A stretch of DNA of 64,000 bases, taken from positions 287,928 through 351,927 of the forward strand of contig NZ_AEDD01000005.1 in NCBI RefSeq assembly GCF_000179615.1. The letters run 5' to 3'. The notes below the pieces were generated by a model. The model was not told where the DNA came from and did not search any database. It saw only the letters and a list, made by a program, of their open reading frames with translations. Shown one piece after another: positions 24,522 through 34,072 of this stretch (its first letter is position 1; the number at the start of each line of letters is the position of its first letter). Source of the DNA: Paenibacillus curdlanolyticus YK9 (GTDB lineage Bacteria; Bacillota; Bacilli; Paenibacillales; Paenibacillaceae). The translations under genes were made by a program, and so were the position numbers.

Positions 24522-27500
24522 ATGGAAACTGCAAATGGGTTTGTCAATATTTCAGGTAAAGAGTACTACAAAATAGGAAAATACAATGAGATGCAGCCGT
24601 TCTTTATAACGCTGCCAAGCAACAGCGATGTATGGATGTTCTTGTCGTCCAACGGCGGGCTTTGCGCTGGTCGCCGCAATTCAGAGTATTCTCTGTTCCC
24701 TTATGAGACCGAGGATAAAATTCATGATAAAAACCAATCCGGCCCCAAAACGCTGATCCGCATTACGACCGGTGAACAGTCCAGTCTGTGGGAGCCATTC
24801 GTCCTAACGTATGCTAATAAGTATTCTGTCACCCGAAACATGTACAAAAGCGTGCTCGGCAACTCACTGATTTTCGAAGAGGTCAACGAATCCCTCGGAT
24901 TGACGTTCTCGTATCAGTGGGAAATGAGTGAGCGTTACGGAATCGTCCGAACATCAACGCTTAAGAACGACAACGTTACTTGTGAAGTCGAGATACTGGA
25001 CGGCATTCTAAATATTTTGCCTGCGGACGTAAATCCTCTATTGCAAGAGAATAGAAGCAGCCTTGTGGATGCTTACAAATCAACAGAATCCGATCAACAA
25101 ACAGGCATCACCACATTCTCGTTGGTTTCCAAAGTAAACGATACGCCTGATCCGCAAGAGAGCCTGCACGCCAATGTGGCATGGTTCGTGTCGGAGCACA
25201 AGCCTGCCGTGTGCCTGACCGCTCGCGTGTTTGACGAGATGTGCAGAGGCGGTGTTACATCCGTCGAGAATGTTGTTCGGGGACAGCGCTGCTGCTTTAT
25301 CCTCCACCAGCAGTTTGCTCTGGCATCGGGCGAAAACACGCAGTGGCGTATCGTGCTGGATGCAGACCTTAGTCAGGTTCAAGTGGACGCTCTGGCACAG
25401 GAAGAAGATCGAATGAACCTTCTTAATGAGGACCTGGTTAAATCCGATACGGACTTGCGGCACATCGTGGCCATAGCGGATGGTTTGCAGCAAACGGCGG
25501 ATAAAAATAAAGTGGTCAATCACTACAACAATGTTCTGTTTAACAACATGCGCGGCGGCGTATTTATCGATGCGTATTCGTTTGATTTTGCTGATTTAAT
25601 TCGTTTTGTTCAAAAGCGGAATATTGCGGCTTACAACCTGCATCAAGATTTTTGGGCGCAGTTTGAAACCGATCCTTCGATCATTTCATTGAAAAAAGCT
25701 GCTCAAGAATACGGTAATTCCGACGTGCTGCGCCTTGCTTACGAATACCTGCCGTTAAGCTTCTCTCGTCGTCATGGCGACCCTTCGCGGCCTTGGAATA
25801 AATTTAATATCGAGATCAAAAACGATGACGGCACACCGATTTCTTATTATGAGGGCAACTGGCGCGACATCTTCCAAAACTGGGAGGCAATGTGCCTAAG
25901 CTACCCTGAATATATCGACAACATGGTTGTAAAGTTTTTGAACGCATCTACAGCCGACGGATTCAACCCTTATCGGATAAGCAAAAACGGAATCGACTGG
26001 GAAAAAATCGAGCCGGAAGATCCGTTCAGCTCGCTTGGTTATTGGGGCGACCATCAAATCATTTACCTGACCAAGCTGCTGGAAATCGTACGGGATTACA
26101 GCACGAGCAAGCTGACCTCGTTGGTCAATTGCGAAGCATTCAGCTATGCCGACCTTCCATACGTGATCAAACCGTATTCCGATATTGTAGCTAACAGCAA
26201 GGATACGATCATTTTTGATCATAACAAGGATGCGGAAAAAGAAAAAAATGTCGCTGCTCAGGGCAGTGATGCCAAATTAATGTGGCAGGGCGATGGCGTA
26301 TACGCGGTATCCTTTGCCGAGAAGCTGCTGGTTCCTATTTTGGCAAAGCTATCGAACCTCGTTGTACACGGCGGTATATGGATGAATACGCAGCGGCCGG
26401 AATGGAATGATGCCAATAATGCAATCGTGGGCAATGGATTGTCGGTTGTAACGGTATGCCATTTGCGCCGCCATATCAGTCTGTGTATTGAAATATTGGG
26501 TAATACGGATGGCAGCAGCGTGAAGTTCTCTACTGAAGTGCTACGCTGGCTCTTAGGAGTTAAGGATGTGTTCGAGAAATACATTCCTGCAAACATTAAC
26601 GCAGCTGAGCGCAAGCTTGTGCTTGATGAGCTGGGAGCTGTCTACGGTGAATACCGTGAGGCATTATACAACAATGGTCTGCATAAAGAGGATCAGGTTT
26701 CCTATGCGGACTTGCAAAGCTTCTTAAAGCTTGCTTTATCCTATGTGGATGCAACCATAACCAGCAATAAGCGCGAAGACGGCCTGTATAATGCCTACAA
26801 CCTTCTGGCGCTGTCAGATACCGAAGCCGAAGTGAACTACCTTTATCCGATGCTTGAAGGGCAAACGGCTATCTTAAACAGTTTAATGCTGAGCTCGGCC
26901 GAGGTGCTTGATCTGGTGAGCGCGATGGAGGGCAGCGGATTATATAGCCCGCAGCATCGTTCATTCTATCTATATCCGATCAGTCACCCGAAATCATTTA
27001 AAGAGAAAAACATCATTCCTGCTGATATTGCTGGCAGCTCGCAATTGATTCAAAAGCTGCTAAGCGATAACAATACCGATATCGTGCAAATCGATTCGTC
27101 AGACAACATCCGATTCCATGGGGACTTCTCGTCTGAAAACGATTTACTTGCTGCGCTGGACTTTATTGAAAAACAAGAAGCCTATACGAAGCTGGCGCAA
27201 GCAGAACGGCAATACATGCGGATGATTTATGAGCAGGTATTCCACCACTCCCAATTTACAGGGCGTTCTGGCGTCATGTACAAATATGAAGGCGTGGGAT
27301 GCATCTATTGGCACCAAAACTCCAAGTTCATCCTTGGCGTGCAGGAAAGCTTCTATGCTGCTAAGAAATCGGGAGAAGATGAGAGCATTCGCGAACAGCT
27401 GAAGCAGGCTTATTATCAATTGCGAAGCGGGCTTGGCTTTAACAAGACCCCTGAAGCATGGGGAGGATTCCCGATTGATCCATACTCCCATACCTCTTAT

Positions 27501-27890
27501 AGCGGGATTGCGCAGCAGCCTGGCATGACAGGGCAGGTAAAAGAGGATATTTTAGCGCGTCGAGGCGAGTTGGGCTTGTCCGTGCAAAACGGTGAGCTGC
27601 AATTTGATTCCGAGTTTATTTTACCGAATGAGATTTTGGAAAACGAAGGACAATTTGATTATATTGATGTGTCCGGCGCTCAAAAACAAATGGCTCTGCC
27701 AAGCCGTTCATTAGCCTTTACGTTATGTCAAATCCCGGTTGTCTATATCTTCGGAAGCGATGGAAAAATCGAAGTTGAATATAGCGACGGCAATACGAAA
27801 ACGATCGACGGCCACGTCATCGATGTTGAAACAAGCAACGAGATCTTTGATCGGTCGGGAAGAATAAGTGCGGTTAAGGTGTTTATGTAA
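24522..27890 (+). CDS. Large glycoside phosphorylase/hydrolase-like protein, (alpha/alpha)6 type
   Basis: This is a 1122-residue cytoplasmic protein with no signal peptide. The N-terminal beta-sandwich begins FLSSNGGLCAGRRNSEYSLF, the type of opening seen in large beta-glucan phosphorylases related to GH94 (GH149 and GH161 are also about 1100 residues). The barrel region has NNMRGGVF, RRHGDPSRPWNKFNI, YEGNWRDIFQNWEAM and SSLGYWGDHQIIYL, in which Asp510 is a candidate catalytic acid. The C-terminal part has the GMTGQVKEDIL and RGELGL motifs. I place it with clan GH-Q-like enzymes by style and not by a search. It lies behind a LacI regulator with a shared operator, so it should act on an imported oligosaccharide. 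No transporter is adjacent. GAGAAAGG precedes the ATG. Confidence 0.6.
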   Translation: METANGFVNISGKEYYKIGKYNEMQPFFITLPSNSDVWMFLSSNGGLCAGRRNSEYSLFPYETEDKIHDKNQSGPKTLIRITTGEQSSLWEPFVLTYANKYSVTRNMYKSVLGNSLIFEEVNESLGLTFSYQWEMSERYGIVRTSTLKNDNVTCEVEILDGILNILPADVNPLLQENRSSLVDAYKSTESDQQTGITTFSLVSKVNDTPDPQESLHANVAWFVSEHKPAVCLTARVFDEMCRGGVTSVENVVRGQRCCFILHQQFALASGENTQWRIVLDADLSQVQVDALAQEEDRMNLLNEDLVKSDTDLRHIVAIADGLQQTADKNKVVNHYNNVLFNNMRGGVFIDAYSFDFADLIRFVQKRNIAAYNLHQDFWAQFETDPSIISLKKAAQEYGNSDVLRLAYEYLPLSFSRRHGDPSRPWNKFNIEIKNDDGTPISYYEGNWRDIFQNWEAMCLSYPEYIDNMVVKFLNASTADGFNPYRISKNGIDWEKIEPEDPFSSLGYWGDHQIIYLTKLLEIVRDYSTSKLTSLVNCEAFSYADLPYVIKPYSDIVANSKDTIIFDHNKDAEKEKNVAAQGSDAKLMWQGDGVYAVSFAEKLLVPILAKLSNLVVHGGIWMNTQRPEWNDANNAIVGNGLSVVTVCHLRRHISLCIEILGNTDGSSVKFSTEVLRWLLGVKDVFEKYIPANINAAERKLVLDELGAVYGEYREALYNNGLHKEDQVSYADLQSFLKLALSYVDATITSNKREDGLYNAYNLLALSDTEAEVNYLYPMLEGQTAILNSLMLSSAEVLDLVSAMEGSGLYSPQHRSFYLYPISHPKSFKEKNIIPADIAGSSQLIQKLLSDNNTDIVQIDSSDNIRFHGDFSSENDLLAALDFIEKQEAYTKLAQAERQYMRMIYEQVFHHSQFTGRSGVMYKYEGVGCIYWHQNSKFILGVQESFYAAKKSGEDESIREQLKQAYYQLRSGLGFNKTPEAWGGFPIDPYSHTSYSGIAQQPGMTGQVKEDILARRGELGLSVQNGELQFDSEFILPNEILENEGQFDYIDVSGAQKQMALPSRSLAFTLCQIPVVYIFGSDGKIEVEYSDGNTKTIDGHVIDVETSNEIFDRSGRISAVKVFM

Positions 27891-27912
27891 TCGCCATCCA
27901 TCGGGATAACAA

Positions 27913-27959
27913 AAAGAACCGCCTAGCGTTTTCATCGTGAAAACGCTAGGCGGTTCTTT
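27913..27959. terminator. Strong terminator between the large enzyme and TetR genes
   Basis: Two perfect 22-base arms starting AAAGAACCGCCTAGCG meet around a 3-base loop. This is the longest hairpin in the window and works for both convergent genes. Confidence 0.9.
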
Positions 27960-27975
27960 CCAATGCTCGCTCTTC

Positions 27976-28680
27976 TCAATCAAACGCGCGCATGCCCGCA
28001 ATCAAAGCGTCGAAATACGCCTCGATCGAGGAGTCGTCGTCATCCATCCATTTCTCATAGAACACCTGATGCTTGATCATCTTGTAGAAGTCCATCAGCG
28101 CCTGTTTCATCGTCATGTTCTGCAGCATCAGCCACTTGGGGTCCAATAGCTTGCGGAAGACGAGATCCACTTGGGTCAAATAAATGCGCGCATTGATTGG
28201 ATAAAAGACGCCAATCGCAATGCCGCTGTTGAAGTAGTCGGCGAGCTTGTTCTTGCATAGGTCTACAGCTTGGGCAAGCTTGACGGACAAGTCAGGATAG
28301 GTCGCGTTCAGATCCTGCAGCAGGACGTCGGTTAAGTAGAACGACAGCTTGACGGTAAGCTTAAACGCTCGGGCGAACGATTCGTTGTAGAACTTCCGTT
28401 CTTCGGCAGACGGCTGCGAGAGCGGCTCCGGTGACATGGTTGGCGGGGCCTCCGCCAGCATTTGATTGGATACGTACAAGACGAATTTTTCGATGAGACA
28501 TTCCGCGATCTCCGTTTTCGAGGAGAAATATTTATACATCGTGGCTTTGCTAATATCCATATATTTGGCCGCGTCATCCATTTTCAACGAGCTGAAGCCG
28601 TGTTTGTTGACGTAGGGCATTAAGCGCATCACAAGCTTTTCCCGTTTCTCGAATAGCGGATCGCAATCGATTTCTGACAT
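27976..28680 (-). CDS. TetR family transcriptional regulator
   Basis: This 234-residue TetR protein has an N-terminal HTH (residues 8-60; KLVMRLMPYVNKHGFSSLKMDDAAKYMDISKATMYKYFSSK) and an all-helical ligand domain with an unusually long acidic insert (PEPLSQPSAEERKFYNE). GGAGGTGTTGCGAA before the ATG at 28680 sets the start, although the frame is open to 28737. It is divergent from a 14-helix MFS drug-efflux gene, the classic layout in which the regulator represses the pump until a substrate binds. A dyad at 28750-28776 in the gap is a candidate site. Confidence 0.86.
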   Translation of the reverse strand: MSEIDCDPLFEKREKLVMRLMPYVNKHGFSSLKMDDAAKYMDISKATMYKYFSSKTEIAECLIEKFVLYVSNQMLAEAPPTMSPEPLSQPSAEERKFYNESFARAFKLTVKLSFYLTDVLLQDLNATYPDLSVKLAQAVDLCKNKLADYFNSGIAIGVFYPINARIYLTQVDLVFRKLLDPKWLMLQNMTMKQALMDFYKMIKHQVFYEKWMDDDDSSIEAYFDALIAGMRAFD

Positions 28681-28749
28681 TTCGCAACACCTCCAGAATG
28701 ACCACCTTAAGTATAGAGCATATCGCGGAATTTTCAAACGACATGTACG

Positions 28750-28776
28750 AACTAAACTTTTTTTATATATTTAGTT
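28750..28776. promoter_or_regulatory. Candidate TetR operator
   Basis: AACTAAA (28750-28756) and TTTAGTT (28770-28776) form an inverted repeat with a 13-base AT-rich centre in the 160-base gap between the TetR and MFS genes. The short arms and AT richness keep this tentative. Confidence 0.45.
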
Positions 28777-28840
28777 TACTTTGTATAGATGTATATGTTA
28801 TTTTAATGGCAAGAAAAGATTATGCTTGGAGGAGATTCAC

Positions 28841-30298
28841 ATGTCCGCAGAAGTCCATGCAAACGAACCCGCATCCGTTCGTTCGCTCCTTGCTCCGCTA
28901 ATTGCGATCGTCGTCGGCTTGTTCATGGTCATATTGGACACGACGGCGGTCAATGTCGCGATTCCGGTACTCGCAGATGATCTGCACAGCTCATTGAGCC
29001 TCATTCAATGGACGATTACGGGCTATTCGCTGGCCCAGGCCGTCGTCATTCCGATGGCGGGGTGGTTCTCTGACCGCTTCGGGGCAAAACAGACGTTTAT
29101 CGTATCCATTATTTTATTTACCGTCGGTTCGATCCTTTGCGCGTTCGCGGGGACGGCGGAGCAGCTGATCGCCTTCCGCGTTGTGCAAGGCCTAGGAGGC
29201 GGGATGGTTATGCCGATCGCCTTCGCGATGACCTACCGGATTAGCCCTCCCGAGTCGGTGGGCAAAATTATGGGCATGATGGGCGTACCCGTCCTGCTTG
29301 CTCCGGCGCTTGGTCCGGTCGTATCCGGCTATCTGGTCGATTACGTCAATTGGCAATGGATTTTCCTCATCAATATTCCGGTTGGAATCGCGGGCGTGAT
29401 TATGAGCATCGTGTCCTTGCCGAATCTGCCGAAAAAGGCGTCGGTATCGCTCGATTTCGCGGGCATTGCGCTTGCGCCATTCGCTTTCGGTGGATTATCG
29501 TACGGGTTAAGCGAAGCGGGGGAAGGGTGGACTTCCGCAAAGACGGTTACCGGTTTGGTCGTAGGCGCTATCGCAATGGCTTTGTTCGTTGTCGTGGAGC
29601 TCGGGCGGAGGAGAGAGCCCTTGCTGGAGCTTAGAGTATTCCGGTCCATGCAGTTTACACGCGGGATTGTTGTGCAATGGGTGATGCAGTTCACCATGTT
29701 CGGGCTGATTTTCGCGATCCCTTATTTCATGCAGCGTCTGATGGGCATGAGCGCGTTCGAGGCAGGCTTATGGACATTGCCGCAGGCGTTAGCCTCCGCG
29801 ACGATGATGCCGTTCAGCGGACGGTTGTTCGACCGAATCGGCGCGCGTCCGTTAGTCATCGGCGGCTTAACCTTGATTACGGTGGGTGCATACTTGTTCG
29901 CGCTCATCGATCCAAGCGATAGCCCGTGGCTGTTCCTGGCTCCTCGCGCACTGATCGGGTTCGGAACGGGCATGTCCTTCATCGCCTTGAACACGCATTT
30001 GATCCAAACCGCTCCCAAGGAGCTGGTCGGCAAGGTGACCTCGTTGACAAGCGCCTTCCAGCAGGTTGTCGGGTCGTTCTCTATTGCGGGGTTGACGACG
30101 CTGCTCGTTAGCCGCACGAATCATTACGCGAAGCAAGGCGAAGCGCCGATTCCGGACGCGATGTCGCATGCGTTCCACAACGCGTATATACTGATCGCAA
30201 TCATTGCGGCAGTGGGGCTGCTGCTGGCGTTCACGCTCAGGCGGCCAGCGAAGGAGCAAGCTGCTCATCCGACTGTTGTCATGGACGCAGGCCATTAA
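28841..30298 (+). CDS. DHA2 family MFS drug-efflux transporter (EmrB type)
   Basis: This is a 485-residue, 14-helix major facilitator. Family motifs are MVILDTTAVNVAIPVLADDL (motif D1), WTITGYSLAQAVVIPMAGWFSDRFGAKQ (motif A) and FRVVQGLGGGMVMPIAF (motif B). Motif C, GVPVLLAPALGPVVSGYL, marks drug/H+ antiporters. It exports lipophilic drugs or cations using the proton gradient. GGAGGAGATTCAC before 28841 fixes the ATG, with the open frame starting earlier at 28781. It is regulated by the divergent TetR gene. A clear terminator follows at 30316. Confidence 0.9.
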   Translation: MSAEVHANEPASVRSLLAPLIAIVVGLFMVILDTTAVNVAIPVLADDLHSSLSLIQWTITGYSLAQAVVIPMAGWFSDRFGAKQTFIVSIILFTVGSILCAFAGTAEQLIAFRVVQGLGGGMVMPIAFAMTYRISPPESVGKIMGMMGVPVLLAPALGPVVSGYLVDYVNWQWIFLINIPVGIAGVIMSIVSLPNLPKKASVSLDFAGIALAPFAFGGLSYGLSEAGEGWTSAKTVTGLVVGAIAMALFVVVELGRRREPLLELRVFRSMQFTRGIVVQWVMQFTMFGLIFAIPYFMQRLMGMSAFEAGLWTLPQALASATMMPFSGRLFDRIGARPLVIGGLTLITVGAYLFALIDPSDSPWLFLAPRALIGFGTGMSFIALNTHLIQTAPKELVGKVTSLTSAFQQVVGSFSIAGLTTLLVSRTNHYAKQGEAPIPDAMSHAFHNAYILIAIIAAVGLLLAFTLRRPAKEQAAHPTVVMDAGH

Positions 30299-30315
30299 GG
30301 CGAGGATGATTATAG

Positions 30316-30350
30316 AAAAAAGTCGGACCGGTCATCGGTCCGACTTTTTC
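30316..30350. terminator. Terminator between the MFS and GGDEF genes
   Basis: AAAAAGTCGGACCG and CGGTCCGACTTTTT are perfect 14-base arms with a 5-base loop and T runs on both sides. It serves the two convergent genes. Confidence 0.88.
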
Positions 30351-30438
30351 ATTTTTAGGGGAAAATTAATTCATATATTCGTCCAAAATAATGAGCATCG
30401 CCGCGGACGTATCATTTTGTCGCGTCTCAGTCTCCGGC

Positions 30439-31533
30439 CTATCCGACAAGCTCGTCATCAACCGCAATCCGATTAGCGCCATTGGACTTGGCGAGGTACA
30501 TCGATTGGTCGGCTGTGCGCATGAGCTCGAGCTCTGTCTTGCCCTTGGTCCATAGCGTGCAGCCGACGCTAGTGGACATCGGAAGTTGAAGCCCCTTGAT
30601 CTGCATCGGCGACTCCATTTGCGCGATCAATTGCTTGGCCACCTGCATCAAGCCGTCGTAGCCGTTCGGCAGCCATGCCGCCACCACGAACTCATCGCCA
30701 CCTACGCGCGCGACCAGACCGGAATCGCCAATCACATGTTTGATTCTATTCGCGAATTCGACAAGCACGAGATCGCCGACCTCATGTCCATGCGTATCGT
30801 TGCACTGCTTGAATTTATTCAAATCGAGGTAGAACAAGCCGAATAAGCTCTCATCTTGATTGGCGCTGGCGCGATTCATCCAATCATGAATTCGAACGCT
30901 AAACCCTCTGCGATTCAGCAATCCCGTTAGAATGTCGCACTCCGTCAATTGAATCAGATCGCGCTCCAGCTTCTCGCGCCGTTCAATCTCCGCTCTTAAT
31001 TGAATCAATAATTGCTCGTAATCGTTCAGAATCCGGATTTTGTCGTCGTAGTTGATTTGCTTGCTTAGCTCAGAGCCAAGGGCGAGCGATAGCAGCTGCA
31101 GCGTCTCGATATCGCGGTTGGAGAAAGCATCAGGTCGTCCGGAGATGACCTTCAGCACGCCGACGGCATTGTTAGAATCAAACAAGGGAACGCAGACCAT
31201 GCTCCGCGCGCCGACTTTCATCGTCGCTTCTTTGTTGACGCGATCGTCCTGCTGCGTATCCGGGGAATACAAGATATCCTTCTCCATCACGCATAAGCCC
31301 GACAAGCTGCCGGTCTTATTGATTCGAATGCCAAGATGAGGCTGCAACGTGCCGCTGACGGCGGCATAAACCATTTCATCGCCTGCCAGCATTTCAATGG
31401 TAGAACCATCGGCATCGGTTAATAGGCACATCCGATCGCATATCGTATGCATAAACTGCTTTAGATCAAAGTTAGATAACAGCATCTGCTGCTGGACTTC
31501 CGTTATTATTTTCAGGCGACGGTTATCAATCAT
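30439..31533 (-). CDS. GAF-GGDEF diguanylate cyclase
   Basis: This 364-residue cytosolic protein makes cyclic di-GMP. The GAF sensor (about 15-155) includes MCLLTDADGSTIEMLAGDEMVY and ARSMVCVPLFDSNNAVGVLKV. A short coiled coil (about 165-192) leads into the GGDEF domain (195-360) with LTGLLNRRGFSVRIHDW, FYLDLNKFKQCNDTHGHEVGD and the active motif VARVGGDEFVV. The inhibitory RxxD site five residues before GGDEF is not seen, so product inhibition may be weak. GGAGGG 10 bases before the ATG at 31533 favours this start over the ATG at 31551. The gene stands alone. Confidence 0.88.
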   Translation of the reverse strand: MIDNRRLKIITEVQQQMLLSNFDLKQFMHTICDRMCLLTDADGSTIEMLAGDEMVYAAVSGTLQPHLGIRINKTGSLSGLCVMEKDILYSPDTQQDDRVNKEATMKVGARSMVCVPLFDSNNAVGVLKVISGRPDAFSNRDIETLQLLSLALGSELSKQINYDDKIRILNDYEQLLIQLRAEIERREKLERDLIQLTECDILTGLLNRRGFSVRIHDWMNRASANQDESLFGLFYLDLNKFKQCNDTHGHEVGDLVLVEFANRIKHVIGDSGLVARVGGDEFVVAAWLPNGYDGLMQVAKQLIAQMESPMQIKGLQLPMSTSVGCTLWTKGKTELELMRTADQSMYLAKSNGANRIAVDDELVG

Positions 31534-31643
31534 CGTCCCTATTCCCTCCATGCTCGTATCGTAATCTGTTAAATATTATTAAATAACATGCTAGCATTTT
31601 TGAATAGGTTTGTCAGCCGAGCCCCGTTATCTAAAGGTTTAAA

Positions 31644-31692
31644 AAAAGGCATCCCCAACGTCATGCAGGATGACGACGAGGATGCCCCTTTT
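31644..31692 (-). terminator. Terminator of the 3-oxoadipate lactonase-like gene
   Basis: GGCATCC (31648-31654) pairs with GGATGCC (31680-31686), with a second inner pairing CGTCAT/ATGACG, flanked by A and T runs. The rest of 31534-31643 shows nothing. Confidence 0.75.
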
Positions 31693-31698
31693 GGCTGC

Positions 31699-32532
31699 TT
31701 ACGCGTGGCTCGGTTGCAAGAATGTTAATACGGCGTTCAAGAATTCATTCTGATACTCGACATTCGGCAGGTGAACGGACGGCAGCAAGATGAGTTCTGC
31801 ATTCGGCACCGTGTCGGCAATTAACTCGCTGTGGATAGGAAGGGTTACGGTATCATATTGGCCAGCAATGACTAATGTCGGGCTATCGATGAGGGCAACC
31901 GTCCGCCGCATATCCATGTCACGGATTGCGGCCCAGCTCCCTGCAATTCCTTCGGGACGAGTGGCAAGCGCCATGTTGCGGAATGCGTTGACAGTCTCAT
32001 TGTCCGACTTGAGCATATGCGAAGGAAACCAGTTCTTCATGAAGGCATCGGCGGTAGCGGGAAGATTCTCGGGCTGCAGCACAGCCTTAATTAGTCCCTG
32101 CCATTGTTCAGGCGGTCCCAGGTAGGAGGAGGTATTGCTTAAGATCAGCCGATCGATCCGCTCAGGAGCGTAGATACCGAGCCATTGACCGACGACTCCG
32201 CCTAACGACAGCCCGAGGAAATGCACCTTTTGGATGTAAAGCGCGTCCAGCAGTTCAACAACATCCCGCCCCAGTCTGTCGAACGAGTAGGGGCCGGCGG
32301 GCGTATCCGAGTCGCCATGTCCGCGATAGTCGTAACGAAGCACGCGGAAATGCCGAGACAATTCAGAGATCTGACCGTCCCACATGTCCATTGTCGTGGC
32401 GATGGAATTCGCAAGCATCAATACCGGCTTACCGACTGATCCGTCGATCCGATAAGCAATTCGAATGTCATCATTGGTCGTAAAGTAGTGCAGCCCATTG
32501 CTGGCGATAGCTTCGTTTGGCGTCGTGGTCAT
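31699..32532 (-). CDS. Alpha/beta hydrolase, 3-oxoadipate enol-lactonase-like
   Basis: This 277-residue hydrolase resembles PcaD. It has an oxyanion region PVLMLANSIATTMDMWDGQI, RYDYRGHGDSDTPAGPYSFD, the nucleophile elbow GLSLGGVVGQ, the acid in IAGQYDTVTLP and the catalytic His in LLPSVHLPNVE. PcaD opens the enol-lactone in the beta-ketoadipate pathway, but no other pathway gene is present, so the true substrate may differ. The ATG at 32532 follows GGGGGAACG. The gene diverges from an Lrp/AsnC regulator that may control it. Confidence 0.82.
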   Translation of the reverse strand: MTTTPNEAIASNGLHYFTTNDDIRIAYRIDGSVGKPVLMLANSIATTMDMWDGQISELSRHFRVLRYDYRGHGDSDTPAGPYSFDRLGRDVVELLDALYIQKVHFLGLSLGGVVGQWLGIYAPERIDRLILSNTSSYLGPPEQWQGLIKAVLQPENLPATADAFMKNWFPSHMLKSDNETVNAFRNMALATRPEGIAGSWAAIRDMDMRRTVALIDSPTLVIAGQYDTVTLPIHSELIADTVPNAELILLPSVHLPNVEYQNEFLNAVLTFLQPSHA

Positions 32533-32676
32533 TTTATCGTTCCCCCTAACTGGTTATAGTGGAATTTTACTGAATTTGGTTTACAATCTAAATGGGATTA
32601 TGAAGGAGAATGGGGACTAAAACCTTAAATCTATCGTTATTCGTCAACCTAACTTTAAAAATGAGGTGCACGGATT

Positions 32677-33120
32677 ATGGACCGGATAGACCATCAGATC
32701 TTATCGATCATTCATGAGAATGCCCGCATCACGGTGTCTGAGATGAGCCGAAAAATCGCGATGTCACAGCCGGCCGTCACGGAGCGACTTCGAAGGCTGG
32801 AGGAGCAGGGAGTCATAGCAGGCTATAGGGCTGTTCTATCCCCCTCTAAGCTTGGCAAGCATACTACGGCGTTCGTGCTGTTTAAGACGAATAATTGCAA
32901 GGAGTTCGAAGCGTTTGGGGAAGCGTCGCCCGAGATCGTCGATCTCTACCGAACAAGCGGGGAATACAATTATTTATTAAAGGTCGTAACCGCAACGGGC
33001 GAAACCTTGGAAGCTTTCTTGGAGCGCTGCCACGCATTCGGCTTCTCATCGACGCATGTTGTGCTGTCTACGCGATTCGAGGATAAGAGCCTTGTCGCAG
33101 ACGGTGATGGATCGAATTGA
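32677..33120 (+). CDS. Lrp/AsnC family transcriptional regulator
   Basis: This 147-residue protein has an N-terminal AsnC-type HTH (DHQILSIIHENARITVSEMSRKIAMSQPAVTERLRRLEEQGVIAGY, about 1-55) and a C-terminal RAM ligand-binding domain (about 65-140; TTAFVLFKTNN, then YRTSGEYNYLLKVVTATGETLEAFLERC). Such proteins form octamers that sense amino acids. AATGAGGTGCACGGATT lies upstream. It precedes an XRE/MmyB regulator by 24 bases and diverges from the hydrolase. The target genes are unknown. Confidence 0.87.
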   Translation: MDRIDHQILSIIHENARITVSEMSRKIAMSQPAVTERLRRLEEQGVIAGYRAVLSPSKLGKHTTAFVLFKTNNCKEFEAFGEASPEIVDLYRTSGEYNYLLKVVTATGETLEAFLERCHAFGFSSTHVVLSTRFEDKSLVADGDGSN

Positions 33121-33144
33121 ATCTCTAATGCAAGGTGTGGTTAT

Positions 33145-33987
33145 ATGGCTGCCGACAACGAAAAGATTAAGATACTCGGCGATTTTTTGAAATCCCGCCG
33201 AGAACGGATTAAACCGGATGGCATCGAAATCGCTAGCCGTTACGGCAGAAGAAGAACGCCGGGACTACGAAGAGAAGAGGTTGCCCAGCTTGCGGGAGTG
33301 AGCATCACGTGGTATACCTGGCTGGAGCAGGGCAGGGTTGCTGCCGTATCAAGGGAAGTTATTGAGAGTGTTGCACGTGCTTTGCAATTATCTTCGGATG
33401 AACAGGCTCATTTGTTTCGATTGGCCGACTACGGAGGGGAGAGGCATGCTAGCCCGAACGCGGGCGAAGCCTACCCCGAGCTTCAGACGATTATCGACCA
33501 AGTGAACTACCCCGCCATCATTGCCAATCATCGAACCGAGGTGCTGGCATACAATCGGTTGGCAACCGAGATTATTACGGATTTCCATGCCATTCCTGCT
33601 GAAGAGCGCGTGATGACGCGGTTAATTTTTACAGATCCGAATCTGCGTGAGCAGTTGGTGAACTGGCAAGAATTCGCGGACTTTACGATCGGCGTATTTC
33701 GGACGTATTATGACCAGAATGCCAGCGATCGTTGGTTCGAGGCTTTCGTCGGGCAGATGTGCCAGGAATGCGAGGAGTTTCAAACATTATGGCGACTGCA
33801 TAATGTTCATCAGAAGAAAGCGATGCAATATACGTTTGATCATTGTGTCGCGGGGCAATTATATTTCCAATTGAATACATTCTCCAATATTAACGGTGAT
33901 GAAAACCTGCATTGCTGTATATTTACGCCGATCGCCAATACCGGTACGGAAGCCAAATTAGCGGATTTGCGCCAATCATCCTATTAG
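33145..33987 (+). CDS. XRE regulator with MmyB-like ligand-binding domain
   Basis: This 280-residue regulator has an N-terminal XRE HTH (FLKSRRERIKP, then RRTPGLRREEVAQLAGVSITWYTWLEQGR, about 1-80) and a C-terminal MmyB-like PAS-type domain (about 105-270; PAIIANHRTEVLAYNRLATEIITDF). MmyB-type regulators bind fatty acids or other lipids and often control neighbouring dehydrogenases. It directly precedes the quinone oxidoreductase, SDR and FGE-like genes and probably controls them. A broken copy of the same kind of regulator lies at 36661. Confidence 0.87.
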   Translation: MAADNEKIKILGDFLKSRRERIKPDGIEIASRYGRRRTPGLRREEVAQLAGVSITWYTWLEQGRVAAVSREVIESVARALQLSSDEQAHLFRLADYGGERHASPNAGEAYPELQTIIDQVNYPAIIANHRTEVLAYNRLATEIITDFHAIPAEERVMTRLIFTDPNLREQLVNWQEFADFTIGVFRTYYDQNASDRWFEAFVGQMCQECEEFQTLWRLHNVHQKKAMQYTFDHCVAGQLYFQLNTFSNINGDENLHCCIFTPIANTGTEAKLADLRQSSY

Positions 33988-34072
33988 TTTGGATACCTGT
34001 ATAAAGGAAAACTGGTTACCCTAGCAGATACGAAATACAATGGCTCCATACCTAAACTAGGAGGTAGTGGAG

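Noticed and set aside
24522-27890. Firm assignment to GH161 or GH149
   Set aside because: The size and opening motif fit, but without a search the family and catalytic residue cannot be fixed.
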